NCBI RefSeq assembly: GCF_003352045.1
Contig: NZ_CP025815.1
Span: 868,001 to 932,000 of the forward strand
Direction of reading: 5' to 3'
Length of the DNA: 64,000 bases
From: Sulfitobacter sp. JL08
Lineage (GTDB): Bacteria > Pseudomonadota > Alphaproteobacteria > Rhodobacterales > Rhodobacteraceae
Under the pieces are notes generated by a model. That model was not told the DNA's origin. It saw nothing but the letters and a program-made list of their open reading frames with translations, and searched no databases. Within the stretch, counting starts at the first letter, position 1. Every line of letters begins with the position of its first letter. The position numbers were made by a program, and so were the translations under genes. Of the stretch, positions 37,227 to 45,355 are shown piece by piece.

Positions 37227-39149
37227 TCAACCAGGCGTGTACCAGATGGGTGACGTGTAGGCGCGTTCTTGCGTTTCCGTGGGCGCCTCTTCGGGCAGTT
37301 CTGCGCCCATTCGGAAGGCATCATAAACTGTCCAGCGCGGGGTCGGTATCTCTATAACCCGTGCGTAGTAGAAAGCCGACTGGGAAGGATCAAAGTCGGG
37401 ATCGGTCCATACTGTACCCATCTCAGCCTGCCCGATCGAGTTTGTCCACGTCGCGCGCTCAACATCCACTGTCGAGCCAATTGCAGGTAGCTTGCCGTTG
37501 GCGTCGGGCTGTCTGTCACCGGCCCATACCACGTCATAGACTTGCTCTTGGGTTGCCCCATCGGAATCCAACCATCCTTTTACAATCTGAATGCGGTCCA
37601 AGTTTGCCCCAAGCGGGTCTTTGAGCGCATATACCATGAAGTTAGGTGCCTCGACGCCCTCGGGGCGCGCTGGGAGATCGCCGCCCATTGGCGCACCCTT
37701 GGCGTATCCCGGCGTCGCTGGCGTCCGCGATGTCAGGTCATCAATGGAATAATCCCAGCCGCCGAAGAACCTTACTCCCATACGTGATCCCGTAGTTGCG
37801 TAGACCTCCTTGCGTTCCATCGCGTCGAAGATTGCTTCGCGGGTGTTTTCAGTTGCCCAGACCGCCGCAAGACCTGAGGCCACCATCTCCCAACTGATAA
37901 GCTGCACATCGTCAAATTGGGCAACAACATGTTTTGGTCGCTGTGGGCTCGGCTCTGCACCAGAATGCTTACCGAAAAAATTGTCCTCCTGAGCGGTGGC
38001 GAGGGACGTATGGCTGTCGGTCGAGCCGACCATACCGAACTTGTAAGGATTGGTGCCCAGTGATGTTTCAAGCATCAGCCCAGTTTTTAGCGCCTCGCGG
38101 GCATATTCACCGGCCAACATGTCCTCGGTCTTTGCCTCGGACAAATTCAAGTTACCTGTGTCCCAAGTCTCGTAGTCGGCAAACTCATCGTTTGGGCTCA
38201 GGAAGGGGTGGGCCTCACCATCACCCTTGATTTGCGTGGCCTCATAGACAGGCTCCCAGAGCGCACGCGTCGCTGCGTAATCTGCATCCAGTTCACGACC
38301 ATCAAATTGTGCAACCTCAGGGAACATGATGCCGTTGGACAGGTTGCCGTTGTGAGCAATGGCCAGAACGTCTCCGCGTGTGACCTCCTCATAATTCGCC
38401 ATCCAGTTCCAAAGATCGCGCGGATTGATCGAACCGTTTGGCGCTTCAGTCGTGAACGGGTCCATCATTCCAGCTTTGTCGCCCCCGTCACGATACATCA
38501 CCACGCGGTGCATGTTGGCGCCCTGTATGAGCGAAGTCCATTCGTATCCTATGAAGCTAGAGAATTGACCCGGTTCGTAAGCTTCTTCCGCTGCTTTGAT
38601 TTGACGTTGCCAGACCGAGCGGAATAGTTTGGAGCCAGCCTCGACGGCTAGTGCTGGAGAAAGTACTTCGCCGCGCGAATAGGCATCGACCAGTTCTAGC
38701 GCCGCAGTGACACCCTCGTCGCCACCATTGGCGACCATGGTCGCAATACGGTTACCTTCGGGATCGGACATGATGCTGGGGTCTTGGTCGAAGATCATGT
38801 CGAACAAGCCCATGTTGTCCGAGTGGTCAGCGACAACTAGCCAGTCAAGTGGTCGGGACAGTCGCGCCATGAAACCCGTAGTGGACTGCACTTCCTCCCC
38901 CTTGGCGAAGCGGTATGCAGCGCGCGCGTCCAGCCGGTTGCCAAAGGCGCCTGCGTCAAATGATGTCGAGGTATGCAGGTGTGTATCGCCCCACAGCGGG
39001 CGGTCTGGAATGCCGCGCTGAGCGTAAGGGGAATAGGATTTTCCAGGATATGCTTTCTTGAGACTTTCAGCCTCCGGCGTTGGTTCGAAAGCAAGTGCCG
39101 TCGACCCCATTAAACACACAACTGTGGTTAGTGACAAAAACCGCTTCAT
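37227..39149 (-). CDS. DUF3604 secreted PHP-like protein, copy 3
   Basis: A 640-residue protein with a clear signal peptide (MKRFLSLTTVVCLMGSTALA) when started at 39149, where GGGGA lies about 9 bases upstream; an ATG 15 bases earlier is possible. It shows all DUF3604 blocks: [93 protein letters not shown] and [11 protein letters not shown]. It is more like copy 1 than copy 2 in the N-terminal and middle regions (for example [20 protein letters not shown]). Periplasmic metallohydrolase activity is inferred only. Confidence 0.9.
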   Translation of the reverse strand: MKRFLSLTTVVCLMGSTALAFEPTPEAESLKKAYPGKSYSPYAQRGIPDRPLWGDTHLHTSTSFDAGAFGNRLDARAAYRFAKGEEVQSTTGFMARLSRPLDWLVVADHSDNMGLFDMIFDQDPSIMSDPEGNRIATMVANGGDEGVTAALELVDAYSRGEVLSPALAVEAGSKLFRSVWQRQIKAAEEAYEPGQFSSFIGYEWTSLIQGANMHRVVMYRDGGDKAGMMDPFTTEAPNGSINPRDLWNWMANYEEVTRGDVLAIAHNGNLSNGIMFPEVAQFDGRELDADYAATRALWEPVYEATQIKGDGEAHPFLSPNDEFADYETWDTGNLNLSEAKTEDMLAGEYAREALKTGLMLETSLGTNPYKFGMVGSTDSHTSLATAQEDNFFGKHSGAEPSPQRPKHVVAQFDDVQLISWEMVASGLAAVWATENTREAIFDAMERKEVYATTGSRMGVRFFGGWDYSIDDLTSRTPATPGYAKGAPMGGDLPARPEGVEAPNFMVYALKDPLGANLDRIQIVKGWLDSDGATQEQVYDVVWAGDRQPDANGKLPAIGSTVDVERATWTNSIGQAEMGTVWTDPDFDPSQSAFYYARVIEIPTPRWTVYDAFRMGAELPEEAPTETQERAYTSPIWYTPG

Positions 39150-39660
39150 ACTTTTTTTCCCCATGCTTTTTCCCGATGTTTCAACTTATCTGTGCTCCCA
39201 AAAAAAATTGGAGCCAACCATCACGATTCACCCGCCGCTTGTGTGAGTATCATGGATCATCACTTAAGACTGTCATCTGCAGTCATTTGGAGGAAGAATT
39301 GGTGAAGAACGACAGTTATGTGGTGCCGATTCAATCGATCGCGAACCTTGAATCTTCGCAGTTGCGGCGAACGGCTGGAAGGTCCGCAACTCGGTCATAG
39401 ACGAATTTTTGACGAGCGTCTGCTATCTCCGGAACCGGTCATTGACAGCAGAAAGTTCGGTTTTTCGCGACCGAACGACCGCTGAGCAGCGCTTAGCCGT
39501 CATCTGAGATAAACAATCGGATGACTGAGTCGAGCCCTTCTCAGACCTTGATCGCGTACGCAGCATTCGAAAAGATGGGTAGAGACACTCGACTGCGTTC
39601 GATGGAATAGCAAAATGGTGTTTTAAAGTTGTCAGACCACTTCGCTCAATGGAGAAACAA
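39150..39660. other. 510-bp stretch without a gene
   Basis: It should hold the promoter of DUF3604 copy 3 on the minus strand and that of the next gene on the plus strand. The middle (about 39330-39510) has GC-rich, self-similar sequence (GTTGCGGCGAACGGCTGG, CGGAACCGGTCATTGAC) like degenerate intergenic repeats. No coding sequence is supported. Confidence 0.45.
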
Positions 39661-40122
39661 ATGTGTCGATCGATCCTGATGCAGCTAATGGCAATGGGGA
39701 TATTGGGCGGCCCCGCATCATCCCAACCGCTTTTGGAAGAATCCGAGGCCTTCAATCCCTACAGCGAGACGGCGATGGCAATTACCGGCCCAGTGATTTT
39801 GTCCACCAAACGAATGGTTTTCGAGACCGGCAGGTTTCTTGATCTCGAAGTTATTGACCCTCGGGCTGCTGGCAATTGGGGCGCGTCCGGCGATGTGCCT
39901 GTTGCTCAGGTATTCCGTGTATCAGGGGATGTCGGACCCTTGCGGCAGGGAAACACGCTTTGTGGAGACCAGCCAATAACCTATATGGCAGCCTGGGACG
40001 AGGAAGGCTCCGGTTTTAGCTATCTAGGCATCGCAATGTTCACCGGGATAGACGCGCCCACAAGCATTGCCGACCAGACTATGTGCGCGACCTATTTCTT
40101 CTCGATGAATGTTGCGGACTAG
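39661..40122 (+). CDS. Secreted protein of unknown function with conserved Cys pair
   Basis: A 153-residue protein with a signal peptide (MCRSILMQLMAMGILGGPASSQ). The mature part has a beta-rich pattern and two cysteines, in NTLCGDQPITYMAAW and TMCATYFF, likely forming a disulfide. Small exported proteins of this LCG...YL...CxTY pattern occur in Rhodobacteraceae, but I know no function. The start at 39661 has GGAG 6 bases upstream; an earlier ATG at 39649 is possible. It is convergent with a three-gene minus-strand set of other exported proteins. Confidence 0.65.
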   Translation: MCRSILMQLMAMGILGGPASSQPLLEESEAFNPYSETAMAITGPVILSTKRMVFETGRFLDLEVIDPRAAGNWGASGDVPVAQVFRVSGDVGPLRQGNTLCGDQPITYMAAWDEEGSGFSYLGIAMFTGIDAPTSIADQTMCATYFFSMNVAD

Positions 40123-40186
40123 TTCAGAAGTTGTTCTAGCATATTCGACTGAGCAGGCCATTCATTGCCTGGCGCAAGCATGTGGT

Positions 40187-40513
40187 TCAGCGGTAAGGAA
40201 TGCTGAAGAACGAGAAGCTGTTGGTCTGGGTGATTACAGGCGCTTCCGTTTCCGCCATTAGGCTCGCCATCGCTGCGCTGCCCGTCGGGCAGGCCACAAG
40301 ATCGGCAGCATCGTCGAGGAAATCGACCGTGAACGCCGTTTCGCCGACAAGCTGGCACTCGTCTGCAACGCTTCGGTATCCGCGGACAAAGTTCAGTTCC
40401 GGGTCAGGTTCGCTGATCGCGACTTCGGGAGCAGTTTCGACGCATCCCGATGCGGCCAGCACCAGAGCGCAGATGCCGATTGCAGTCATACACCTTTCGA
40501 GGCGTTGTTTCAT
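40187..40513 (-). CDS. Small lipoprotein of unknown function
   Basis: The 108-residue product has a basic start (MKQRLER), a hydrophobic stretch and the lipobox LAASGC, so the mature lipoprotein begins at about Cys24. Two further cysteines (DECQL, VACPT) may pair. It lies 5 bases after the end of the gene for another exported protein on the same strand, suggesting one transcript. The start at 40513 is chosen because it gives a standard lipoprotein signal. No family was recognised. Confidence 0.65.
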   Translation of the reverse strand: MKQRLERCMTAIGICALVLAASGCVETAPEVAISEPDPELNFVRGYRSVADECQLVGETAFTVDFLDDAADLVACPTGSAAMASLMAETEAPVITQTNSFSFFSIPYR

Positions 40514-40518
40514 TGGTT

Positions 40519-41040
40519 CTACTCCCACTCTGCCCCCGTGCTCCGCCAGATTTTCTCATCCACATCCCAAACACTAGCAACAACGCAGGGTGTTGGATTG
40601 ATCCCGTCACATTGCGAGCCATGCACATCTGCCAAAAGCACCCGGAATGGACCGATGTTGGCCATGTCCCAACCCTGATTGAGAAGCGAGAACATATGAT
40701 CCCCGATCAGGAAGTGAGACATGCAATCGCCTGTGCCGCAATAGAGCGACACAGCGGTGGAGCAGGCGAACCCGGACTCGTCCAGAATCCAGTCCCGTTG
40801 GATGTCACCATCGAGATCAATACGGTGAACGGCTCCTAATTCGAGGGCGAACTGTCCGTTCTCGAATTCTGAACATGCCTGCCGTGCGACCTCGACTTTT
40901 TCCAGCAACTGAAAAGGCAGTTCGGACAAATCTTGCGCGTTTGCCGAAGCAGTACAAAGAGCTGCAAACATCGCATAAAGAGCGACCGTCCATCGTCGAA
41001 CAGCAATTCCTTTGCCCGTTCCGGCTAGCTGGTGTCCCAT
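40519..41040 (-). CDS. Exported protein of unknown function, cysteine-rich
   Basis: The 173-residue product has a signal peptide (about MGHQLAGTGKGIAVRRW to SANA). The mature part has six or more cysteines (QACSEF, FACSTAVSLYCGTGDCMSHF, SQCDG, TPCVV) and a DLDGDIQRDWILDES segment that looks like a calcium-loop or FG-GAP-like motif. Start at 41040 has GGAGAGA about 8 bases upstream. It is the middle gene of a compact minus-strand set (41839 to 40187). Function is unknown; disulfide-bonded periplasmic protein is inferred. Confidence 0.65.
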   Translation of the reverse strand: MGHQLAGTGKGIAVRRWTVALYAMFAALCTASANAQDLSELPFQLLEKVEVARQACSEFENGQFALELGAVHRIDLDGDIQRDWILDESGFACSTAVSLYCGTGDCMSHFLIGDHMFSLLNQGWDMANIGPFRVLLADVHGSQCDGINPTPCVVASVWDVDEKIWRSTGAEWE

Positions 41041-41068
41041 CTCTGTCTCTCCAGCCTTCCCATGTGTT

Positions 41069-41839
41069 TCAATTGCATTGCTCGTAGTTGTAATCGCCGA
41101 ATTCGATCCAGTTCCGCCCCCCGTCGCTGAAGACAAGGAACTCTGACCGATCTTCGCCCAATAGAGCGAGCTGGAAGCCCGCTGGTGGTTGGGAGTTTCC
41201 GAAGAAGCTGTATGAAGTCATCGCGCGTACGGTCTCACCATTGACGGTCACGATGGCATCCCACTGGTCACCTGGTTGACCCACCATCGCGTATTCGATG
41301 ACCCTCTGAACGGCACCACCTCCACAATAGACAATACCTTCGGGCGCCTCCAAGGTTTGAGAGACAGATGCACCGGAATTGCAGGCCGCTCGTAGCGATT
41401 TGATAGCTGCGGATGATCCTTTGAGTGTGAAGATACCGTACGTGATATCCTGCTCGACCATCGAAAGGTTCAGTACTGCGTTTTGCGCGATCTGATCCAA
41501 AACGAAATTATAGTCGCTTTGCTCGAAGAAACGGATTTCGACAGGATAGTTGTCGGCGATCGAGATATCCGCATTCGCCGATCCCGTCTGGAATGCGCCA
41601 ACCTCGGTCGAGCCATCCTTCATGAAGCGGAATGACAGGCCTTGCTTGGCAACAATATCCTTTGCGTCTTCATAACCCGCCGGCGCGAAACGGACCAGGT
41701 CGCATTGCAGCTCCAGCGTCATGTTGTCAGTCTGGATGAAGGCGTTGGCATTGGGCGGTCCGCTAAAATTCCACTCAGCCGTAGCGGGGGATGACATCAA
41801 TATTGAGAGGACCGTGCCGGTGATCAGATGTCTCTTCAT
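41069..41839 (-). CDS. Exported protein of unknown function
   Basis: A 256-residue product with a signal peptide (MKRHLITGTVLSILMSSPATA). The mature part has four or more cysteines (LQCDLVRF, RAACNSG, VYCGGG, YEQCN) and alternating beta pattern. Parts resemble invasion-associated or inhibitor-like periplasmic proteins only loosely, so no family is claimed. It is the first gene of the minus-strand exported set, 28 bases before the next start. Confidence 0.7.
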   Translation of the reverse strand: MKRHLITGTVLSILMSSPATAEWNFSGPPNANAFIQTDNMTLELQCDLVRFAPAGYEDAKDIVAKQGLSFRFMKDGSTEVGAFQTGSANADISIADNYPVEIRFFEQSDYNFVLDQIAQNAVLNLSMVEQDITYGIFTLKGSSAAIKSLRAACNSGASVSQTLEAPEGIVYCGGGAVQRVIEYAMVGQPGDQWDAIVTVNGETVRAMTSYSFFGNSQPPAGFQLALLGEDRSEFLVFSDGGRNWIEFGDYNYEQCN

Positions 41840-41881
41840 AGGTAACCTTCTTAGTAGTTTACTAGTGTTGCGTTAGGGCGC

Positions 41882-41937
41882 TGAAAAATCCCTGACTACG
41901 GCCCACCATCGTCTTACGCCGCAGGTGGGCCGTAGTC
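41882..41937 (-). terminator. Terminator whose 5' arm lies inside the DUF805 coding sequence
   Basis: A perfect 14-bp stem (GACTACGGCCCACC / GGTGGGCCGTAGTC) with a 16-base loop, followed on the minus strand by AGGGATTTTT. The 5' arm encodes the last residues (DYGPP) of the DUF805 protein and the loop contains its TAA stop. Confidence 0.85.
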
Positions 41938-42429
41938 ATTCGCACCTTCCTGTGACGGTCGGCTTAGCCACCAGATCATCAGTACTGAGAGTATGAGCTG
42001 AAGTACCCCAACAACCATCAAGCCGGTTGCGCCTAGAAGGGCTGCTGGGCCTCTCAACGCATCAGGGTCGTCCGCACCTTGTTCGAGAACTGAGAACGCG
42101 GCGACGCCGCTGAAAAGCATAAACATGGTTGCGATGCTGAGCGCTGCGGGCAAAAGCAGGTACCAGCCTGGTCTTCCAGTGTCGTGCAAACGACGCCATC
42201 CAGCAGCAAGCATAGGTATAACAACTGCAAGTTGGAAAATTGGTGTGATGACTTGGTTACTCTCTCCAGTTTCAGGGTTCATGCCGAATAGAGAGGCGTC
42301 GATAATTGCCAAGACAATGCTGACGATGACGACAAACAACACAAACCACCAGTACTCGGACCGCAACGCGCGCCCCGAGAAAACGAAGTATTTTGCAAGG
42401 CATGTCTTTATTGCGTCAACGAAACCCAT
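41914..42429 (-). CDS. DUF805 membrane protein
   Basis: The 171-residue protein starts MGFVDAIKTCLAKYFVFSGRALRSEYWWF, the classic DUF805 opening (shown in part). It has four membrane segments, the RRLHDTGRPGWYLLLP loop and a short DYGPPAA tail. The family is widespread and of unknown function. A longer frame to 42489 exists, but the inner ATG matches family starts. It is 74 bp upstream of the exported-protein set but separated from it by a terminator. Confidence 0.87.
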   Translation of the reverse strand: MGFVDAIKTCLAKYFVFSGRALRSEYWWFVLFVVIVSIVLAIIDASLFGMNPETGESNQVITPIFQLAVVIPMLAAGWRRLHDTGRPGWYLLLPAALSIATMFMLFSGVAAFSVLEQGADDPDALRGPAALLGATGLMVVGVLQLILSVLMIWWLSRPSQEGANDYGPPAA

Positions 42430-42782
42430 GTTTGCGTTCTCCCTGAATACGTTGCCAGGTACTTTCTGACACGAGGAGACATCTTGCAAGCTTTGGTCAA
42501 CCTACTCAGATGCTGCACCTGAAACGGGCTGCTTCGTCCAGCATGGCGGACCTAGCTATTTGTTTCAGTTAGGTCCGCTATCCAACCCGAAGCGGTTGTA
42601 GTACAATGACAAACGGCTAGCCTGTTCGTATTTCGCGAATGACGCCGCTTCTTTTTTCGGTGGTGTCGCCAGCGAAACGACCCTGCATATGTCGGGTCTT
42701 TATTGCTTGCGGGGATTGCCGCAAGCTCCAAAGTGAATGAGGTCGGATTGCACAATTCGCATCAGTAAAGAGGGAGAAACAT
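42430..42782. other. Divergent promoter region before the cytochrome pair
   Basis: About 350 bp between divergent DUF805 and cytochrome genes. No gene is seen. AGGGAGAA precedes the TTG start of the cytochrome. Confidence 0.4.
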
Positions 42783-43106
42783 TTGAAGACACTTTGTTCT
42801 GGCTTAGCAACCATTGCCGGTCTCTTCTTCGCTCACGCCGCCGAAGCGCAGACGGTGCTTGCAGTTCAACGCGGGGAGACAATAGTTCAGACGTATTGCT
42901 CACAGTGTCATGCCGTTGGAAAGACCGGCTCCAGCCCTTTGTCTGCCGCTCCCCCGTTAAGAGACCTCCATAAGCGTTATCCTGTCGAACATCTTGAAGA
43001 AGCGTTCGCTGAAGGCATTTACACCGGACACCCGGAGATGCCGCGGTTCGAATTTGAGCCGGATCAAATCGATGACTTGATCGCATACCTAAAGTCTTTG
43101 GAATAG
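42783..43106 (+). CDS. Small periplasmic cytochrome c (CSQCH)
   Basis: A 107-residue protein with a signal peptide (about 1-22), heme motif CSQCH at 39-43 and probable axial Met in HPEMPRF (about 85-88), ending in a DDLIAYLKSLE helix. It is a class I monoheme cytochrome of minimal size. Translation probably starts at TTG 42783, since AGGGAGAA is 4-8 bases upstream and no ATG gives the signal peptide. It is followed by a second cytochrome gene 45 bases later, so the two may share a transcript. Confidence 0.82.
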   Translation: MKTLCSGLATIAGLFFAHAAEAQTVLAVQRGETIVQTYCSQCHAVGKTGSSPLSAAPPLRDLHKRYPVEHLEEAFAEGIYTGHPEMPRFEFEPDQIDDLIAYLKSLE

Positions 43107-43151
43107 CGTTATCGTCAGGCAAGCTAGGTTTCTAAAATAAGGAGAACTTAG

Positions 43152-43559
43152 ATGGTAACAATTCGAGCAATGATCTTTACACTCGCGGCAGCGGGCGCCG
43201 CCTCAGCACAAGAAATAAATGTTGAGGACGGCAAAACCCTTTTCCTTAACTCTTGCTGGCAGTGCCATGGACTGGATGCGAAAGGGTTTGGTCCGATGGC
43301 CGAGATGCTCGCGATCGAAACACCTGATCTGACTGAGCTTTCGAAACGAAATGGTGGTGTGTTTCCAACAGAGGCTGTGGCCATGCAAATTGACGGCCGA
43401 TCTCCTGTGCTGGCCCACGGTGGAGAAATGCCGATCTTCGGACAATCACTCGAGTCCGACAAAAACGTGGCACTGCGCATGAACAGTGGTCAACAAATGA
43501 TGGCCGGTTTGCCGTTGGCAAATGTGATCGTTTATCTGGAGTCCCTCCAGACAGAATAG
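43152..43559 (+). CDS. Periplasmic cytochrome c (CWQCH)
   Basis: The 135-residue protein has a signal peptide (ends AASAQ) and heme motif CWQCH, then GFGPMAEML, PDLTELSKRNGGVFP, an axial Met in GGEMPIFG and VIVYLESLQTE. The arrangement is that of the cytochrome at 23466-23879, so the two are paralogues inside and outside the island. AAGGAGAA lies 5 bases before the ATG. It is probably cotranscribed with the preceding cytochrome. The electron donor and acceptor are unknown. Confidence 0.85.
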   Translation: MVTIRAMIFTLAAAGAASAQEINVEDGKTLFLNSCWQCHGLDAKGFGPMAEMLAIETPDLTELSKRNGGVFPTEAVAMQIDGRSPVLAHGGEMPIFGQSLESDKNVALRMNSGQQMMAGLPLANVIVYLESLQTE

Positions 43560-43603
43560 TTTGGCAATTGACAGTGCGAAAGACTGAACGTCCTTTGCGG
43601 TCG

Positions 43604-44350
43604 TCAGGTGACAATCCATTTCTTCGCATCTTCGAGGTCTTCAACATCAAACACCATGACTTCTGTTGGCATCAGGCTGCCAAACAGTTTCGTACTTTTT
43701 CTTATCCAGTCGATGTCGGTTACCAGTGCCAACTTGGAGAATGTCGTCAGGTGCGAAAACCCGAACCGCACGTCGTCCCACATGGCGCCCGCGGAGTATC
43801 CGTCAAAATACTGATCAAGTACGCATAACAGTTTGAGCTTGTCGTGGTTTTTCGCTGCCCCTTCAATCAAGGGCACGAGGCTGTCCGTATAGTCTTTCGA
43901 TGTAATCAAACCGGAAAAGCGCAGCGCGATGACGTCGCCTGGAAAACCTTCCATCGCGGTGATCGCACCGGGATGATCTTCTTCCATTGCGGCCCAGTTC
44001 AGCGCATCGTCCAAAGCGTCGGTTTTGAAACGCCTTATCTTTGCACCGGTGAACACGTCAGCCAAAGGATGCGCAAGGGAAAGCAGGACACTTTCCGTGA
44101 CAAAGGCGACCTTTGGTACGATTTTCTGACGCTCATGAATAAACGAAATATGGGACTTCAGCGCATCGAAGCTTTCCCACATCGGGGCGCTTTCAGTCAC
44201 AACAACGAGGCTCGGCACGCGATCACGCTCGTTGATATAGCTGTTCATCTTTCCAACGAGACCCTCGATGTCATCCTTGGATATTTTGCCTTCCGGTGAA
44301 ATGACGAAAAGGTTTTCTTTTTCTTTGATCTCGATTTTCATCTGGGCCAA
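43604..44350 (-). CDS. Tandem SpoIIAA-like (DUF3478) protein
   Basis: A 248-residue protein made of two SpoIIAA-like (STAS-related) domains, about 1-120 and 125-248. Repeated features are the LFVISPEGKIS / VIALRFSGLIT first strands and KVAFVTES / KLALVTDIDW central strands, each followed by AEDA-type ends (DALNWAAME / DAKKWIVT). The family adopts the STAS fold and may bind lipids or regulate partners; no phosphorylatable Ser is evident. GGAGTTGGCC precedes the ATG. It is 33 bases downstream... of nothing on its strand but shares direction with the methyltransferase gene, which lies immediately left-to-right after it. Confidence 0.75.
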   Translation of the reverse strand: MAQMKIEIKEKENLFVISPEGKISKDDIEGLVGKMNSYINERDRVPSLVVVTESAPMWESFDALKSHISFIHERQKIVPKVAFVTESVLLSLAHPLADVFTGAKIRRFKTDALDDALNWAAMEEDHPGAITAMEGFPGDVIALRFSGLITSKDYTDSLVPLIEGAAKNHDKLKLLCVLDQYFDGYSAGAMWDDVRFGFSHLTTFSKLALVTDIDWIRKSTKLFGSLMPTEVMVFDVEDLEDAKKWIVT

Positions 44351-44383
44351 CTCCTTTTTAAAAATACTCCCAATGGTCGTGGG

Positions 44384-45181
44384 CTAACTTGATTTGCGGC
44401 CTGTAACGACAAACTGCGGTGACACGACCAGGTAGCGTTCATTTGTCAGTGCCTCTTCGACCTTGGTAACAACTTCATCAATTGCAGTCTGTTCAAGGGT
44501 TCCGCTCTTCGCTGCGTATTTTGCCATATTGCGCACCATTCCAAGAAGCCGGCCGCTGGTATCAACGTTGGCAATCACAGATACCCGCAAGTCTTGGAAA
44601 CCCGCATCCGAAAAATTAGCGAAAAGCTTTCTGCCCATGTCAGCGTTGCGACAGGCGTGCGCAGCAGCTTTGACGAAACTGCGCCACAGGTCATGCTCCA
44701 CGGGTTCCGCAACCATCATGTACCAATCCCCGTCGATGGCATGCGCAAGACCGCCGGAATGCAGCACCCGATGAAATTCTCGCAATGTCGCAACCGGGTC
44801 ATCGACATACATAATTGCGTTGCGCGCAGTGACCCGGTCCAGCGCGTTATCGGAAAAGGGCAGTGCCACACCATCGTTTTGATGGGTGGTCAATCGATCC
44901 GAGACACCTGCCTGCACCGCATTTTCGTTGGCGATCTCCAAGAAGCCCGCGTTGATGTCGATGGCATGGACATGCCCTGATGGGCCAATGCGCTTGGCGA
45001 GTTCCACTGCGACTTTGCCCGGGCCGCATCCGAAATCTGCAACTATCTGTCCTTCATACACGTCGGCTGCAGCATACAGGGCTTCAGCCGCGTCATCCCA
45101 GCTGAACCCGCCCTTGTAGGCCGCCATGCGATCGGGTTCGATGTCGCGCCAGTGTGCTTTGTAGAATGGCTCATCAGTCAT
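44384..45181 (-). CDS. Class I SAM-dependent methyltransferase
   Basis: A 265-residue methyltransferase with motif I VADFGCGPGKVAVELA, motif II AIDINAGFLEIA, then GVALPFSDNALDRVTARN and RVLHSGGLAHAID. It resembles the UbiE/methyltransferase-11 group acting on small molecules. The ATG at 45181 is preferred to one 33 bases earlier because it gives the family-like start MTDEPFYKAHWRD, although the ribosome site is weak. Together with 43604-44350 it may form a two-gene unit transcribed right to left. The substrate is unknown. Confidence 0.82.
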   Translation of the reverse strand: MTDEPFYKAHWRDIEPDRMAAYKGGFSWDDAAEALYAAADVYEGQIVADFGCGPGKVAVELAKRIGPSGHVHAIDINAGFLEIANENAVQAGVSDRLTTHQNDGVALPFSDNALDRVTARNAIMYVDDPVATLREFHRVLHSGGLAHAIDGDWYMMVAEPVEHDLWRSFVKAAAHACRNADMGRKLFANFSDAGFQDLRVSVIANVDTSGRLLGMVRNMAKYAAKSGTLEQTAIDEVVTKVEEALTNERYLVVSPQFVVTGRKSS

Positions 45182-45355
45182 GCTGCGACTCTGCGTCGTC
45201 GTGTTTAAACACAACTATCACAAATGGCGGACCGGGTCTGCGATGTCTTGAGCGGCTTTGCATCTTCCTAAGGGCAAATGTCACTGCTCATTTTTTTGAG
45301 CTGCATGATTGTGTTACACTGAAAGCCTGCAAATAAAGCTTGAGGGAGGAGGCCC

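Noticed and set aside
36888..37357. Plus-strand frames between DUF3604 copies 2 and 3
   Set aside because: They overlap the copy 2 start, a strong minus-strand terminator and the copy 3 end; no ribosome sites.
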